A DNA stretch of 49,229 bases from Lachnospiraceae bacterium (GTDB lineage: Bacteria > Bacillota > Clostridia > Lachnospirales > Lachnospiraceae), in contig JAFUYB010000025.1 in the NCBI GenBank assembly GCA_017470735.1, positions 1 to 49,229 on the forward strand. Direction: 5' to 3'. This document shows, in pieces, positions 1 to 7,511 of this stretch (position 1 is its first letter; every line of letters begins with the position of its first letter). The notes under the pieces were generated by a model. The model worked only from the letters and a program-made list of their open reading frames with translations. It was not told the origin of the DNA and did not search any database. The position numbers and the translations under genes were made by a program.

Positions 1-94
1 ACTTTTTTGTCCCTTTTTTCGATGTGCTATTGGGTCACACTTTCTTGCCAAAAACTGGCTGTTCCATTGAAAATCGACCCTCAGCCCAGCAACT
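1..94. other. left edge, no supported gene
   Basis: Non-coding stretch beyond the stop of the Wzy-like gene. Short open frames exist on the minus strand but none has a start, a ribosome site or a recognisable family. The polysaccharide operon may continue to the left of the window. Confidence 0.4.
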
Positions 95-1279
95 TCAAGG
101 CTTTATGGCATTTTTAGACACAAGTTTTTTGGTAGAACCGGTATGTTTTTTTCGTTTATGCTGTCCTTTTCTGATATAACATCCCATTACAATCAATGCC
201 CAAAATACGGGCTGCCGTTGATTCAGAAGCATAAACGCCTCTGCAAACAATGCAATGTACATAGGTACCAGCTGTCGTTCAGAATGTTTTATGTTTTGAT
301 AAATCCAAATGCATAAAACAATCAAAGCCATTATCCCATAGTAATACGCTACTCCTACCCATACCGAGTGAAGTTCTCCGCCATTCATCGGGGAATTACT
401 GGCATTCTGAAATCGCTCTGTATATCCTTCTCCGCTTCCATAAAGAAAATACAATGGATAATCCAGCACTGCCAGCATATTTCGGTCCCATAAATAATTT
501 CTCAAAAGAGAACCTCCGCCCGCAAATTTATCATGAATTCTCTCAATCACCTTATATTGTATAATCGTTCCAGGCATCCACATCCAAGCGGCCAATACCC
601 CACTCAAAGCTGCTCCTGCAGTCGTGAGAACAGTCAAGTATACTGTATATATTTTAATGTTCTCTGCCTTTACTGTCGCAAAACGGAAATACTGCCCCAA
701 GACAATCATCAGAACCATTGCAACCATCACACCGACTGAGTAAGATTTATAAACCAGAAATGCTGTTATAAGAAAATAAAACCAGTTTATCCTCTTTTTT
801 TCCTTTATGCAAAGGCAATAAACCATACAGTACGAAGTGAATATCGCATATCCGAACTGGTTCGGATCATTGTATGTCCCCATATATCGCATCTCTGGAT
901 GCCATCTTCCTATGCCAAGGAGATAAATGATCATTTGAATCATAATGTTGCACTCAAACACACGACGCAGCCCTAATCTCCCATACTCTCCTATTCCCCG
1001 CATGACATACACGCACAGCATATTATACAAATAGAACAATATACTTTTTACAAAATCCAACCTCCCAAAATATACAGCATATGTTGTATCTATGAAAAAA
1101 ACAAATATCAAAAATAAAGCCAGATATTTATCGCAGCCCACAAAGCCTACTTTTCCATTTTTTGATAGAAACAAACATACCGCGGATAACACCAAAAAGA
1201 AGTCTCCTACCTGAAAAAATCCGCTCGGTAAAATATAGAATGGTTTAATAAGCCAAAAGAGATAAAAAATAGTTCTCAC
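95..1279 (-). CDS. Wzy/O-antigen-ligase-like polysaccharide polymerase, membrane protein
   Basis: A 394-residue, very hydrophobic protein with about ten predicted membrane segments. A longer polar loop (residues about 240-305, containing GEGYTERF and then ELHSVWVGVAYYYG) sits near the C-terminus. That layout, a late extracytoplasmic loop with a His between membrane helices, is typical of the Wzy/WaaL/EpsG-like superfamily that polymerises or transfers lipid-linked repeat units. The tail is strongly basic and probably cytoplasmic. Its start overlaps the stop of the glycosyltransferase gene by four bases (ATGA), so it is translated as the next cistron of the exopolysaccharide operon. Sequence in this family is poorly conserved, so polymerase versus ligase cannot be decided. 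Confidence 0.7.
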   Translation of the reverse strand: MRTIFYLFWLIKPFYILPSGFFQVGDFFLVLSAVCLFLSKNGKVGFVGCDKYLALFLIFVFFIDTTYAVYFGRLDFVKSILFYLYNMLCVYVMRGIGEYGRLGLRRVFECNIMIQMIIYLLGIGRWHPEMRYMGTYNDPNQFGYAIFTSYCMVYCLCIKEKKRINWFYFLITAFLVYKSYSVGVMVAMVLMIVLGQYFRFATVKAENIKIYTVYLTVLTTAGAALSGVLAAWMWMPGTIIQYKVIERIHDKFAGGGSLLRNYLWDRNMLAVLDYPLYFLYGSGEGYTERFQNASNSPMNGGELHSVWVGVAYYYGIMALIVLCIWIYQNIKHSERQLVPMYIALFAEAFMLLNQRQPVFWALIVMGCYIRKGQHKRKKHTGSTKKLVSKNAIKP

Positions 1280-2511
1280 AAGATTTCGGATTTTCCCATC
1301 TGTTCATAAATTGTCTTCATTATCTTCTGCACACGGCACATATCATATTTCTCCAAATTTTTCCGGTTTGCATCTGCATCCGGTATCAGTCTCCCCTCCA
1401 TCCACTCCTGCAGCAGCATCCTCAGCGCTTTCCTGTCTCCTGCCGGAAAGCGACACCGCTCATCCCGCACGAGCTCGCGGCTGCCGCGAATATCCGAACA
1501 GATTACCGGCGTGCCTGCCGCGATTGCCTCCATCAGCGCCACCGACAGGCCTTCCCTTTTCGAAGGCAGAATGAACAGATCAGCAGCGGCATAAATATCT
1601 TTCAGGTCATTCCGGAATCCCAAAAACTTCACGCAGTCCTTCAGTCCGTACCTGTCCGCCATCCTCCGGTACTTCGCTTCGTTTTTTCCTATCCCGCAAA
1701 CAACATAGATCCATCTGCCTCCGCTCTTTAATCCCCCGTCTGCCGCAGCAGTCCCGATCTTCATTTCATGCAGCACATCTATGACCATACCAAAATTCTT
1801 GTTGTCATTAAGCTCTCCGACAGACAGAATCATTGTTTCACATGGGCGGATTCCCAATTCAGCGCGGATCTTCTTTTTCGCCTCGGCACTCTTCCGTGAA
1901 TCCGTCGGATGTGTGTCTATCCCTATGCCGTATGTATGAACTACCCGCCCGGCGCGGAGATGGCGTCTGGCAAACCGGTAGTCCTCTTCCGTGACCGTGA
2001 TCAGCACATCCGTCCAATGGGCCAGGCATTTTTCAACAGGATAGAACATCAGCCAGTTTCTCAGCGGCGCTCCCTTGTAAAAATGAAAACCATGCGCCGT
2101 ATAAATCACGGGAATTCTCTCCTTATGCCCCGCGATCCTCGCTATCATCCCTCCGATGGGGCTGTGGCAGTGGACAAAACAATAATTCTTTTCCCGGAAC
2201 AAATTCCTGACTTGCCTGTAAGCCAGCAGATTCTTTCCAAGATGGAACGGATTCCGGTCGAAATCGATCTGGTATCGGGAAACTCCCATTTTCCGCAGAT
2301 TCGATTTCAAGCATTCTATATCTCCGTCCACACAGGTATTGCCCCGGACAAAATTACAGGCAACATCGACTTCATACCCCAGCTCGTGCAGGCTGCGGAT
2401 ATTCTCCAGGTTGAACTGCCCTATCATTGATGCGACTGATGCCAGCATCAGAACACATCCCCGTTCTCTTCCCAAAATCCAGAAATCTGATCTATGCTCC
2501 GTTGCTGCCAT
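1276..2511 (-). CDS. GT4 family glycosyltransferase (EpsD/CapM-like)
   Basis: A GT-B fold glycosyltransferase of up to 411 residues, cytoplasmic or membrane-associated, expected to add a sugar to an undecaprenyl-linked intermediate. The N-domain carries CHSPIGGMIARI and the hallmark YTAHGFHFYKGAP. The C-domain begins at LSVGELNDNKN and has the E-x7-E donor-binding motif in REGLSVALMEA followed by GTPVICSDIRGSREL. The homologue at 43219-44412 shares these motifs and suggests that the conserved protein begins near VLMLASVASM, so the first 20 residues may be untranslated or extra. The annotated ATG has only a weak GGGA upstream. The gene start overlaps the zinc-ribbon gene by 20 bases. Confidence 0.88.
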   Translation of the reverse strand: MAATEHRSDFWILGRERGCVLMLASVASMIGQFNLENIRSLHELGYEVDVACNFVRGNTCVDGDIECLKSNLRKMGVSRYQIDFDRNPFHLGKNLLAYRQVRNLFREKNYCFVHCHSPIGGMIARIAGHKERIPVIYTAHGFHFYKGAPLRNWLMFYPVEKCLAHWTDVLITVTEEDYRFARRHLRAGRVVHTYGIGIDTHPTDSRKSAEAKKKIRAELGIRPCETMILSVGELNDNKNFGMVIDVLHEMKIGTAAADGGLKSGGRWIYVVCGIGKNEAKYRRMADRYGLKDCVKFLGFRNDLKDIYAAADLFILPSKREGLSVALMEAIAAGTPVICSDIRGSRELVRDERCRFPAGDRKALRMLLQEWMEGRLIPDADANRKNLEKYDMCRVQKIMKTIYEQMGKSEIL

Positions 2512-2722
2512 AAATCATTTCCCAGCAGCTGTCGCAGATCTGCCCCGCCCCTTCATAATAATTCCTTCTCTGTCCGACCGGCATGTTTTTGGGGATATCC
2601 ATCTGTCTGTGGCAGATGACGCAGTACTCCGCTTCATGTTTCCTCCGCTCCGGTATCCGGAACATATCAACAATTCCCTCCCACATGGATTCACCCAATT
2701 CTGCCATTGAAGAAGCCTTCAT
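2492..2722 (-). CDS. small four-cysteine zinc-ribbon-like protein (copy A)
   Basis: A protein of about 76 residues with two CxxC knuckles: CVICHRQMDI, then about 27 residues on, ICDSCWEMIYGS. Between them is a basic-aromatic stretch, MPVGQRRNYYEGAGQ. A close paralogue lies at 40458-40679, and both lie directly downstream of a PGT-SDR fusion gene. Zinc binding is inferred from the cysteine spacing; the function is unknown. The start is uncertain: ATG at 2722 has AAGG five bases upstream, ATG at 2686 matches the N-terminus of copy B (MWEGIVDMF versus MFEKIINLF), and an open frame reaches a GTG at 2794 that would overlap the fusion gene. No membrane segment is visible, so a cytoplasmic accessory to the upstream enzyme is plausible. 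Confidence 0.7.
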   Translation of the reverse strand: MKASSMAELGESMWEGIVDMFRIPERRKHEAEYCVICHRQMDIPKNMPVGQRRNYYEGAGQICDSCWEMIYGSNGA

Positions 2723-2778
2723 CTTTGCCTTGCCCAATATTTCCGAATCATCTCTTTCTCTTATCTGCATCGAATCCG

Positions 2779-4533
2779 TCAGTCCGGGCAGCACGCATAA
2801 TCGGTCTCAACCCTTCTGATACTTTCTTCAGTACTTACCCGCTGATAATCCAAACCTCTGTACACGGAAAGCTTCTTGTCATAAATGCTGTTCCCAAATG
2901 CTTTTTTTGTTAAAAGCCTGACCTTCTTCACTGAAAAATGAGCAGCCGCATATACTGCAGGTGTAAAAAATCCGCTGATATAGGTAGGATTGCCGGAATG
3001 CTTGCCGATGCTCTTTACCAGTTCCGCTGTGTTTCCATATTCCCCATTCTGCGGGAAATACACCCCTCCTTCTCCGGATAATGACAGCTGCGCTATGAAT
3101 TCACACAGGTTTTCAATGTACAGCATGGAACGGCGATTTTTCACTTTTGGGAATACGGGTGTCATTTTCGCGATCTTCGCCAGCCTCGGATAATTCCCCT
3201 TACTTCCCTTCCCGTAAATCATCGGCGCCCGTATCACCGCCGTCTGAAAGCCGGCATCTGCCAACGCCCTTATGCCCTTATCCGCTAGCCATTTGCTGTT
3301 CCCGTAATAATCAGCAGGCAGCGGAACCGTCTTTTCATCTATCCTTTCTTTCTCTCCATAGATAATCATGCTGCTCATAAAGATAAATTGCCTTACGCCT
3401 TTGCTCTTTGCCCTTTTACAGCATTCGACCGCGAGATCCGTATTGACCTCATAGTATTTCCTTTGCTCAGAAATACTTACTTTTCCTACATCCGCATGGG
3501 CAATCCCTGCCACATGGAATACGGTATCAAACGGCTTCCCGCTCTCATCCTTAAACGGATATGACCGCCAGCTCCCATCCTCCATGTCAATCGCAGTGAC
3601 ATCTATATTTGCATAATGCTCCTTACAGTATGTTTCAAAAGACTCCCCGATATAGGAACCTGCGCCAGTGACCAGCACGCTTCTTTTTGCCGTCTTATCG
3701 ATATCGAATGATTTTTTGTGTCCGTAATCCTCAAATCCGGCCTCTTCCGGCTTGACCTGGTGCTTGCTGTTTATGCTTCCCGTTCCGCCCTCTACTACGC
3801 CGTCATGCTTCATGACACTTGCAAATGTTCCGAAGAAACACCTGCAATCAAAAAGGAAGGCATGCAGCCCTCCTCGTCGTAAATGCCCGGCATATTCGCC
3901 GTCCAGTTTTGCCTTGTCAGCAATCTCCAGCTCATCACGGCCGTTGATCTGAGCCCACCCCGTGATTCCGGGTTTGACGCGGATGGAACCGTTTTTCCTG
4001 CGTTCCTCCACCAGATCTTTCTGGTTCCAGAGTGCAGGTCTCGGTGAGACTAAGGACAGCTTATTCCTGAACACATCCCAAAACTGGGGGATTTCATCAA
4101 GCGATGTCTTTCTTAAAAATTTCCCCACTCTTGTGATGTACTGGTCTGGATTGTTTAGCTCATGTGTTGGTATCTCCCCCGGTGTGCTCATCTTCATGCT
4201 GCGGAATTTATGCAGCATAAAAAAATGACCATCTTTTCCCACCCGCTTCTGAGTGAAAAAGATTGGTCCGGGATCGTCTATTTTAACCGCGGCCGCTATC
4301 ATTATGAATATTGGACCTAATATGAGCAATCCGGCAAAACTGAGCATCTGATCCATCGCCGGTTTTACCGTTCGTTCATAAAAGGTTTCCGGCTCAGTAT
4401 CTATCGGATGATACGGATTTCCATCGTCAATGGATGCGTCCTCCTCATATTGTTTCGCAACCGCTTTCATCCCCATGTATAACACTGTCAATAAACCTGC
4501 TTTTGTAATATTCTTTTGAACGGATATTTTCAT
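2779..4533 (-). CDS. fused phosphoglycosyl transferase and NAD-dependent SDR epimerase/dehydratase (copy A)
   Basis: A 584-residue fusion. Residues about 54-240 form a small monotopic phosphoglycosyl transferase (bacterial sugar transferase, PglC/WcaJ C-domain type), which moves a sugar-1-phosphate from UDP-sugar to undecaprenyl phosphate. It has one re-entrant membrane helix (about 66-83), the PGPIFFTQKRVGK segment, the Asp-Glu catalytic pair in SLDEIPQ (about 146-147) and a PGITGWAQINGR segment. Residues about 283-584 form an extended SDR with TGAGSYIG (289-296), MSSMIIYG and the Y410-x3-K414 catalytic pair. Fusing first-sugar transfer with sugar modification suggests the epimerase supplies or modifies the initiating sugar. 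It follows LoaP and a 207-base leader-like gap. Ribosome site AGGGA is rather distant (about 12 bases). Confidence 0.9.
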   Translation of the reverse strand: MKISVQKNITKAGLLTVLYMGMKAVAKQYEEDASIDDGNPYHPIDTEPETFYERTVKPAMDQMLSFAGLLILGPIFIMIAAAVKIDDPGPIFFTQKRVGKDGHFFMLHKFRSMKMSTPGEIPTHELNNPDQYITRVGKFLRKTSLDEIPQFWDVFRNKLSLVSPRPALWNQKDLVEERRKNGSIRVKPGITGWAQINGRDELEIADKAKLDGEYAGHLRRGGLHAFLFDCRCFFGTFASVMKHDGVVEGGTGSINSKHQVKPEEAGFEDYGHKKSFDIDKTAKRSVLVTGAGSYIGESFETYCKEHYANIDVTAIDMEDGSWRSYPFKDESGKPFDTVFHVAGIAHADVGKVSISEQRKYYEVNTDLAVECCKRAKSKGVRQFIFMSSMIIYGEKERIDEKTVPLPADYYGNSKWLADKGIRALADAGFQTAVIRAPMIYGKGSKGNYPRLAKIAKMTPVFPKVKNRRSMLYIENLCEFIAQLSLSGEGGVYFPQNGEYGNTAELVKSIGKHSGNPTYISGFFTPAVYAAAHFSVKKVRLLTKKAFGNSIYDKKLSVYRGLDYQRVSTEESIRRVETDYACCPD

Positions 4534-4740
4534 ATATCGATTTTATCCCTTATATTTTTTGTTTCACATTCCCCCACCAAAAAAGGCACGCTTCGCCATC
4601 CGCCCGGCCAAAAGCCCCACGCACCGCAAAAGCATACCTCTATAAACCGAATCCGACAGACAAAGCGACTAAAACCGACATTGCCCGCATCATCTTATTT
4701 GAAAATAATCCTGCTCATCTTATTCTGAAAATTCCGCCTC
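4534..4740 (-). promoter_or_regulatory. intercistronic leader after loaP, candidate LoaP-responsive RNA
   Basis: A 207-base gap inside an otherwise overlapping operon, between loaP and the PGT-SDR gene. On the minus strand it contains a GC-rich segment (about 4590-4640) able to form an interrupted hairpin, with GCTT/AAGC and GCC/GGC arms, followed by a T-run and a GGTGGGGG tract. Known LoaP proteins act on a hairpin in the leader of the operon they sit next to. This segment is in the right place, but its structure was judged only by eye. Confidence 0.35.
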
Positions 4741-5430
4741 TCATTTTCTGCTCATCATCTTCTTTTTCAGCTCGGTCAGGTCAACCTCGCTCGTATCGGA
4801 CAGCGTGGCAAGCCGCGCTTCTGCGTCCGGATACCAGTGCGCTTTGGGCTTGCATTCAAATCCCGCCTGCGCCATGTGGCCATTGTACTCAAATTTTAAA
4901 AAGGCCTTTTTGTTGTGCTTATCAACCTTCAAAATAGCCTGTTCATACACCTTGAGCGGACCTTCCATCACGAAATACTGCCTGTCCTCTTCATAGCCTT
5001 TGGACATCCGCAGCAGCCCGTCTCCTTTACGCAGGAAGTCCAAAAATTCCTCTTCCTTGCTGTCCAAATCGGACATCTCGTAGATTTCTGTATGATCCTC
5101 TGCTTCCTGCAAAAAATCCGGATCAATGAACTGCTTTTCACGCAGTGCCAGTTCCCTTGCTTTTGACTTCATCTCCATACGGCGAGCCCGCAAAAGCTCA
5201 TGAATTTCCCGGATATTCAGATCTGTATAAACAAACACATATCCCGGAAAGATCGCCCGTACTTTGATCTGTTTTTCTCCCCGCCTGTAATATTCCATGC
5301 ACGGACAGAACGCTTCGCCCCGCCCCTCAGGAAGGCTTCTTGCCAAAAGCTCCTGCAATTTATGTTGTTCCGTCACCGTGACATACAATACGCAGTAACG
5401 GTACTTTGCGTTTTCCCTTAAAGCATTCAC
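4741..5430 (-). CDS. loaP: LoaP-type NusG paralogue, operon-specific antiterminator
   Basis: A 229-residue NusG-family protein. The N-terminal NGN domain (about 10-85) carries the signature FPGYVFVYTD, which contacts the RNA polymerase clamp. The C-terminal KOW domain (about 155-190) has the pattern VMEGPLKVYEQAILKVDKHNKKAFLKF. A longer, charged linker joins the two domains. Specialised NusG paralogues of this kind (LoaP) in Firmicutes promote processive transcription of long polysaccharide or natural-product operons. It starts with a GTG that overlaps the stop of the DegT-like gene (GTGA) and precedes the glycan enzymes, so it probably acts on the rest of its own operon. It is not the housekeeping NusG, which lies next to secE and ribosomal genes. 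Confidence 0.85.
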   Translation of the reverse strand: MNALRENAKYRYCVLYVTVTEQHKLQELLARSLPEGRGEAFCPCMEYYRRGEKQIKVRAIFPGYVFVYTDLNIREIHELLRARRMEMKSKARELALREKQFIDPDFLQEAEDHTEIYEMSDLDSKEEEFLDFLRKGDGLLRMSKGYEEDRQYFVMEGPLKVYEQAILKVDKHNKKAFLKFEYNGHMAQAGFECKPKAHWYPDAEARLATLSDTSEVDLTELKKKMMSRK

Positions 5431-6797
5431 TCCTGCTGCTTCCTCTCAAAATCCGGAGCGCGGAAGCAATCACGGATGATGTCAATCACTCTGTCCTGCT
5501 CTTCTATGGTCATTCCCAGTCCGGACGGCAGGCAGAGACCGTGCGCAAATACATAGCTGCTTTCATTGCACCGCTGAAAGAATGTATCTCGGTAAAACAG
5601 CTCATAAGTGTGCTTTCCGCCATCCAATGTAAACTGATCGTACTGCCCAAAGATTGGCTGCGCGGAAAGCGGTTTCCACGGCAGACGGCACTCTGCATTG
5701 AACGCATCCAGCACATCCCAAATCTCCATCGGAGCTGCCGTGCCATGCTGGGATAAATACTGATATTTCCTCTCTGAACGCATTTCCTGAAACTGGATAC
5801 CGCTCTCTAAAACAACACATGATACAGAATAATCCGCAGCTGCATCCTCTCCTGCCGGGTTCATCGCAAACATCTCCTCATTGAGGCTGTTCCTGTAATG
5901 CTCATAAATTTCTTTTTTACGGTCTCGGTGCTCCTCAAGGTGTACAATCTGCCCACGGATCATACCGGCAGCCACATTGTTCAAACCGTACTCATATCCC
6001 AGCTCTTCATGCTGATTCCATTTTGCGTCTGCATGAGCGCCTGCGGACCAGTAACGGACTTTCCGCGCGCTATAGTCATCGTCGACCAAAAGCATGCTTC
6101 CCACACCGACCGGAATGATGCTTTCCTCTCCGAAACCGATCATACCGTAATCCCCGAAACTGCCTGCTCTTTTCCCGTTTACGGATGCGCCGGGACATTC
6201 AGATGCATCTTCGATCAACAATGCCTCATGTTCGTTGCAGATATTTCTGACTGCCGCAATCTGACCTAAAAATCCATATGCGTGGTACATGATCACGAGC
6301 TTCACATCGGGATACCGGGCAAAAGCAAGCCGCAATACCTCCGGATCCATTCCGAAATCACTGCGGGACATGTCTACAAAAACCGGCTCCCCGCCTTCGA
6401 AAATCACCGGATTTACAACGGATGCTGGCGCGAAATCCGGACAGAATACCCTTTTGCCGGAAAGTGCTCCTCCTTTTCCGGAACCGTCCGGCGTCGTAAT
6501 GCCGGAACTTGCTCCGTAAAGCCGTTCTGCCGCAAGCTTGACTGCCATGTGGATTGCCGCCGTGCGGGAATTCAATGCCACAGCGTATTTCACCCCAGCG
6601 AATGCCGCAAGTCCCTCTTCTATGATGTCAATGTTCTTTCCCGTCGTCCCTGTCTCTCCGTCTTCCAATGCGGCTCTGACAAATTCTGTCTCTTCGTCGT
6701 ACATCACCTTTGATGAAAATGGCACTCTCTTCTCAAATGCCTTATTTCCATAAAATCTCGGCTCTTCCCGAAGAAGCTTTGCCGCATATTCTGTCAT
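5427..6797 (-). CDS. DegT/DnrJ/EryC1-family protein lacking the PLP lysine
   Basis: A 456-residue member of the sugar aminotransferase family (fold type I PLP enzymes) that usually makes amino-sugar nucleotides. Family landmarks are clear: ALNSRTAAIHMAVKLA, CPDFAPASVVNPVIFEGGEPVFVD, and EDASECPGASVNGKRAGSFGDYG with the pyridine-binding Asp. The block that should read like SFxxxKxLTTGEGGM is GFGEESIIPVGVGSM, a gapless match in which the Schiff-base Lys is Ser (residue about 226, codon at 6120-6122). It is therefore not expected to be an ordinary transaminase. It could be an inactive scaffold or regulator, or have other chemistry. ATG at 6797 is preferred to the upstream GTG because GGAG lies eight bases before it. 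It is the first gene of the operon and overlaps loaP. Confidence 0.85.
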   Translation of the reverse strand: MTEYAAKLLREEPRFYGNKAFEKRVPFSSKVMYDEETEFVRAALEDGETGTTGKNIDIIEEGLAAFAGVKYAVALNSRTAAIHMAVKLAAERLYGASSGITTPDGSGKGGALSGKRVFCPDFAPASVVNPVIFEGGEPVFVDMSRSDFGMDPEVLRLAFARYPDVKLVIMYHAYGFLGQIAAVRNICNEHEALLIEDASECPGASVNGKRAGSFGDYGMIGFGEESIIPVGVGSMLLVDDDYSARKVRYWSAGAHADAKWNQHEELGYEYGLNNVAAGMIRGQIVHLEEHRDRKKEIYEHYRNSLNEEMFAMNPAGEDAAADYSVSCVVLESGIQFQEMRSERKYQYLSQHGTAAPMEIWDVLDAFNAECRLPWKPLSAQPIFGQYDQFTLDGGKHTYELFYRDTFFQRCNESSYVFAHGLCLPSGLGMTIEEQDRVIDIIRDCFRAPDFERKQQE

Positions 6798-6856
6798 TGT
6801 CGAGACTCCATCTTTCACATCTTCATTGTATTTATATTAACAGGAATACTTTGCAG

Positions 6857-6885
6857 ATTATACTATTTTGATGTGTAATTGTCAA
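6857..6885 (-). promoter_or_regulatory. consensus sigma-A promoter of the exopolysaccharide operon
   Basis: On the minus strand, TTGACA (6880-6885) and TATAAT (6857-6862) are separated by exactly 17 bases. Transcription should begin near 6850, about 50 bases before the DegT-like start codon. Confidence 0.85.
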
Positions 6886-7159
6886 TTTTAATCGGTATAT
6901 TTTATATTATTTCGCCTTTTTGTAGTAGTTGTATTGTTAGTTTGCCAATGGTTGCCTATATCAGATACAGGACAACTCCAGTATTCCGCCTTAAAATAAT
7001 GTATTTTCTGCACAATGACCAGCGCAGCACCCGTTTCCTAAAAATGACAATTATACTACTACAATTAGTATATTCGCAAAATATCAATACTTCACTCATC
7101 TTATTCGCGAATCCAAGCGGTATATACTAATTCCATTGACTGAAATATGTATGACTGTG
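6886..7159. other. AT-rich divergent intergenic region with operator-like repeats
   Basis: No gene is supported here. It separates the minus-strand polysaccharide operon from the plus-strand HTH gene. It holds a perfect palindrome ATTCGCGAAT (7103-7112), a related half ATTCGC at 7072-7077, an ATACT/AGTAT inverted repeat around 7053-7071, and an inverted copy pair of ACTACTACAA (about 6918-6927 and 7056-7065). These could be binding sites for the adjacent HTH protein, but no plus-strand promoter could be chosen with confidence. Confidence 0.4.
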
Positions 7160-7172
7160 AGGGGTAGTGAAA

Positions 7173-7496
7173 ATGGTCGATGAAGCATTTATCCAAAACC
7201 GGATTTCTGAATTGCGTACAAAGAAAGGCGTGTCCGAGTACAAGATGAGCCTCGAACTCGGACACAGTAAAAGTTATATCCAAAGCATTTCTTCCGGCCG
7301 CGCGCTGCCGTCGATGTCGGAATTTCTGTTGATCTGTGACTACCTCGGCACCACGCCGAAGGATTTCTTTGACGAGGATATCGCCTATCCCGCATTGGTT
7401 GAAGAACTGCGCCAGTCCGCCACTCATCTGGGCGAAGCGCCCTTAAAGGCGCTTTTGAATACGGCAGAATTATTAAATCCCGATAATCAGTCCTGA
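7173..7496 (+). CDS. small XRE-family HTH regulator
   Basis: A 107-residue protein with an N-terminal helix-turn-helix of the Cro/C1 type (about residues 7-62: IQNRISELRTKKGVSEYKMS, then GHSKSYIQSISSGRALPS and FLLICDYLGTTPKDFF). The acidic C-terminal helix region has no further domain. ATG at 7173 is chosen over the GTG two codons upstream because AGGGG is then eight bases away. It is a lone plus-strand gene lying divergent to the exopolysaccharide operon and convergent with glyS, so it may regulate the divergent promoter, itself, or both. The target is inferred from position only. Confidence 0.8.
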   Translation: MVDEAFIQNRISELRTKKGVSEYKMSLELGHSKSYIQSISSGRALPSMSEFLLICDYLGTTPKDFFDEDIAYPALVEELRQSATHLGEAPLKALLNTAELLNPDNQS

Positions 7497-7511
7497 CGCT
7501 GTCCTTTCCGC

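Noticed and set aside
1..94. Possible transposase 3' fragment on the minus strand
   Set aside because: Short frames read faintly like a transposase tail, but the stretch is too short and no motif is reliable.
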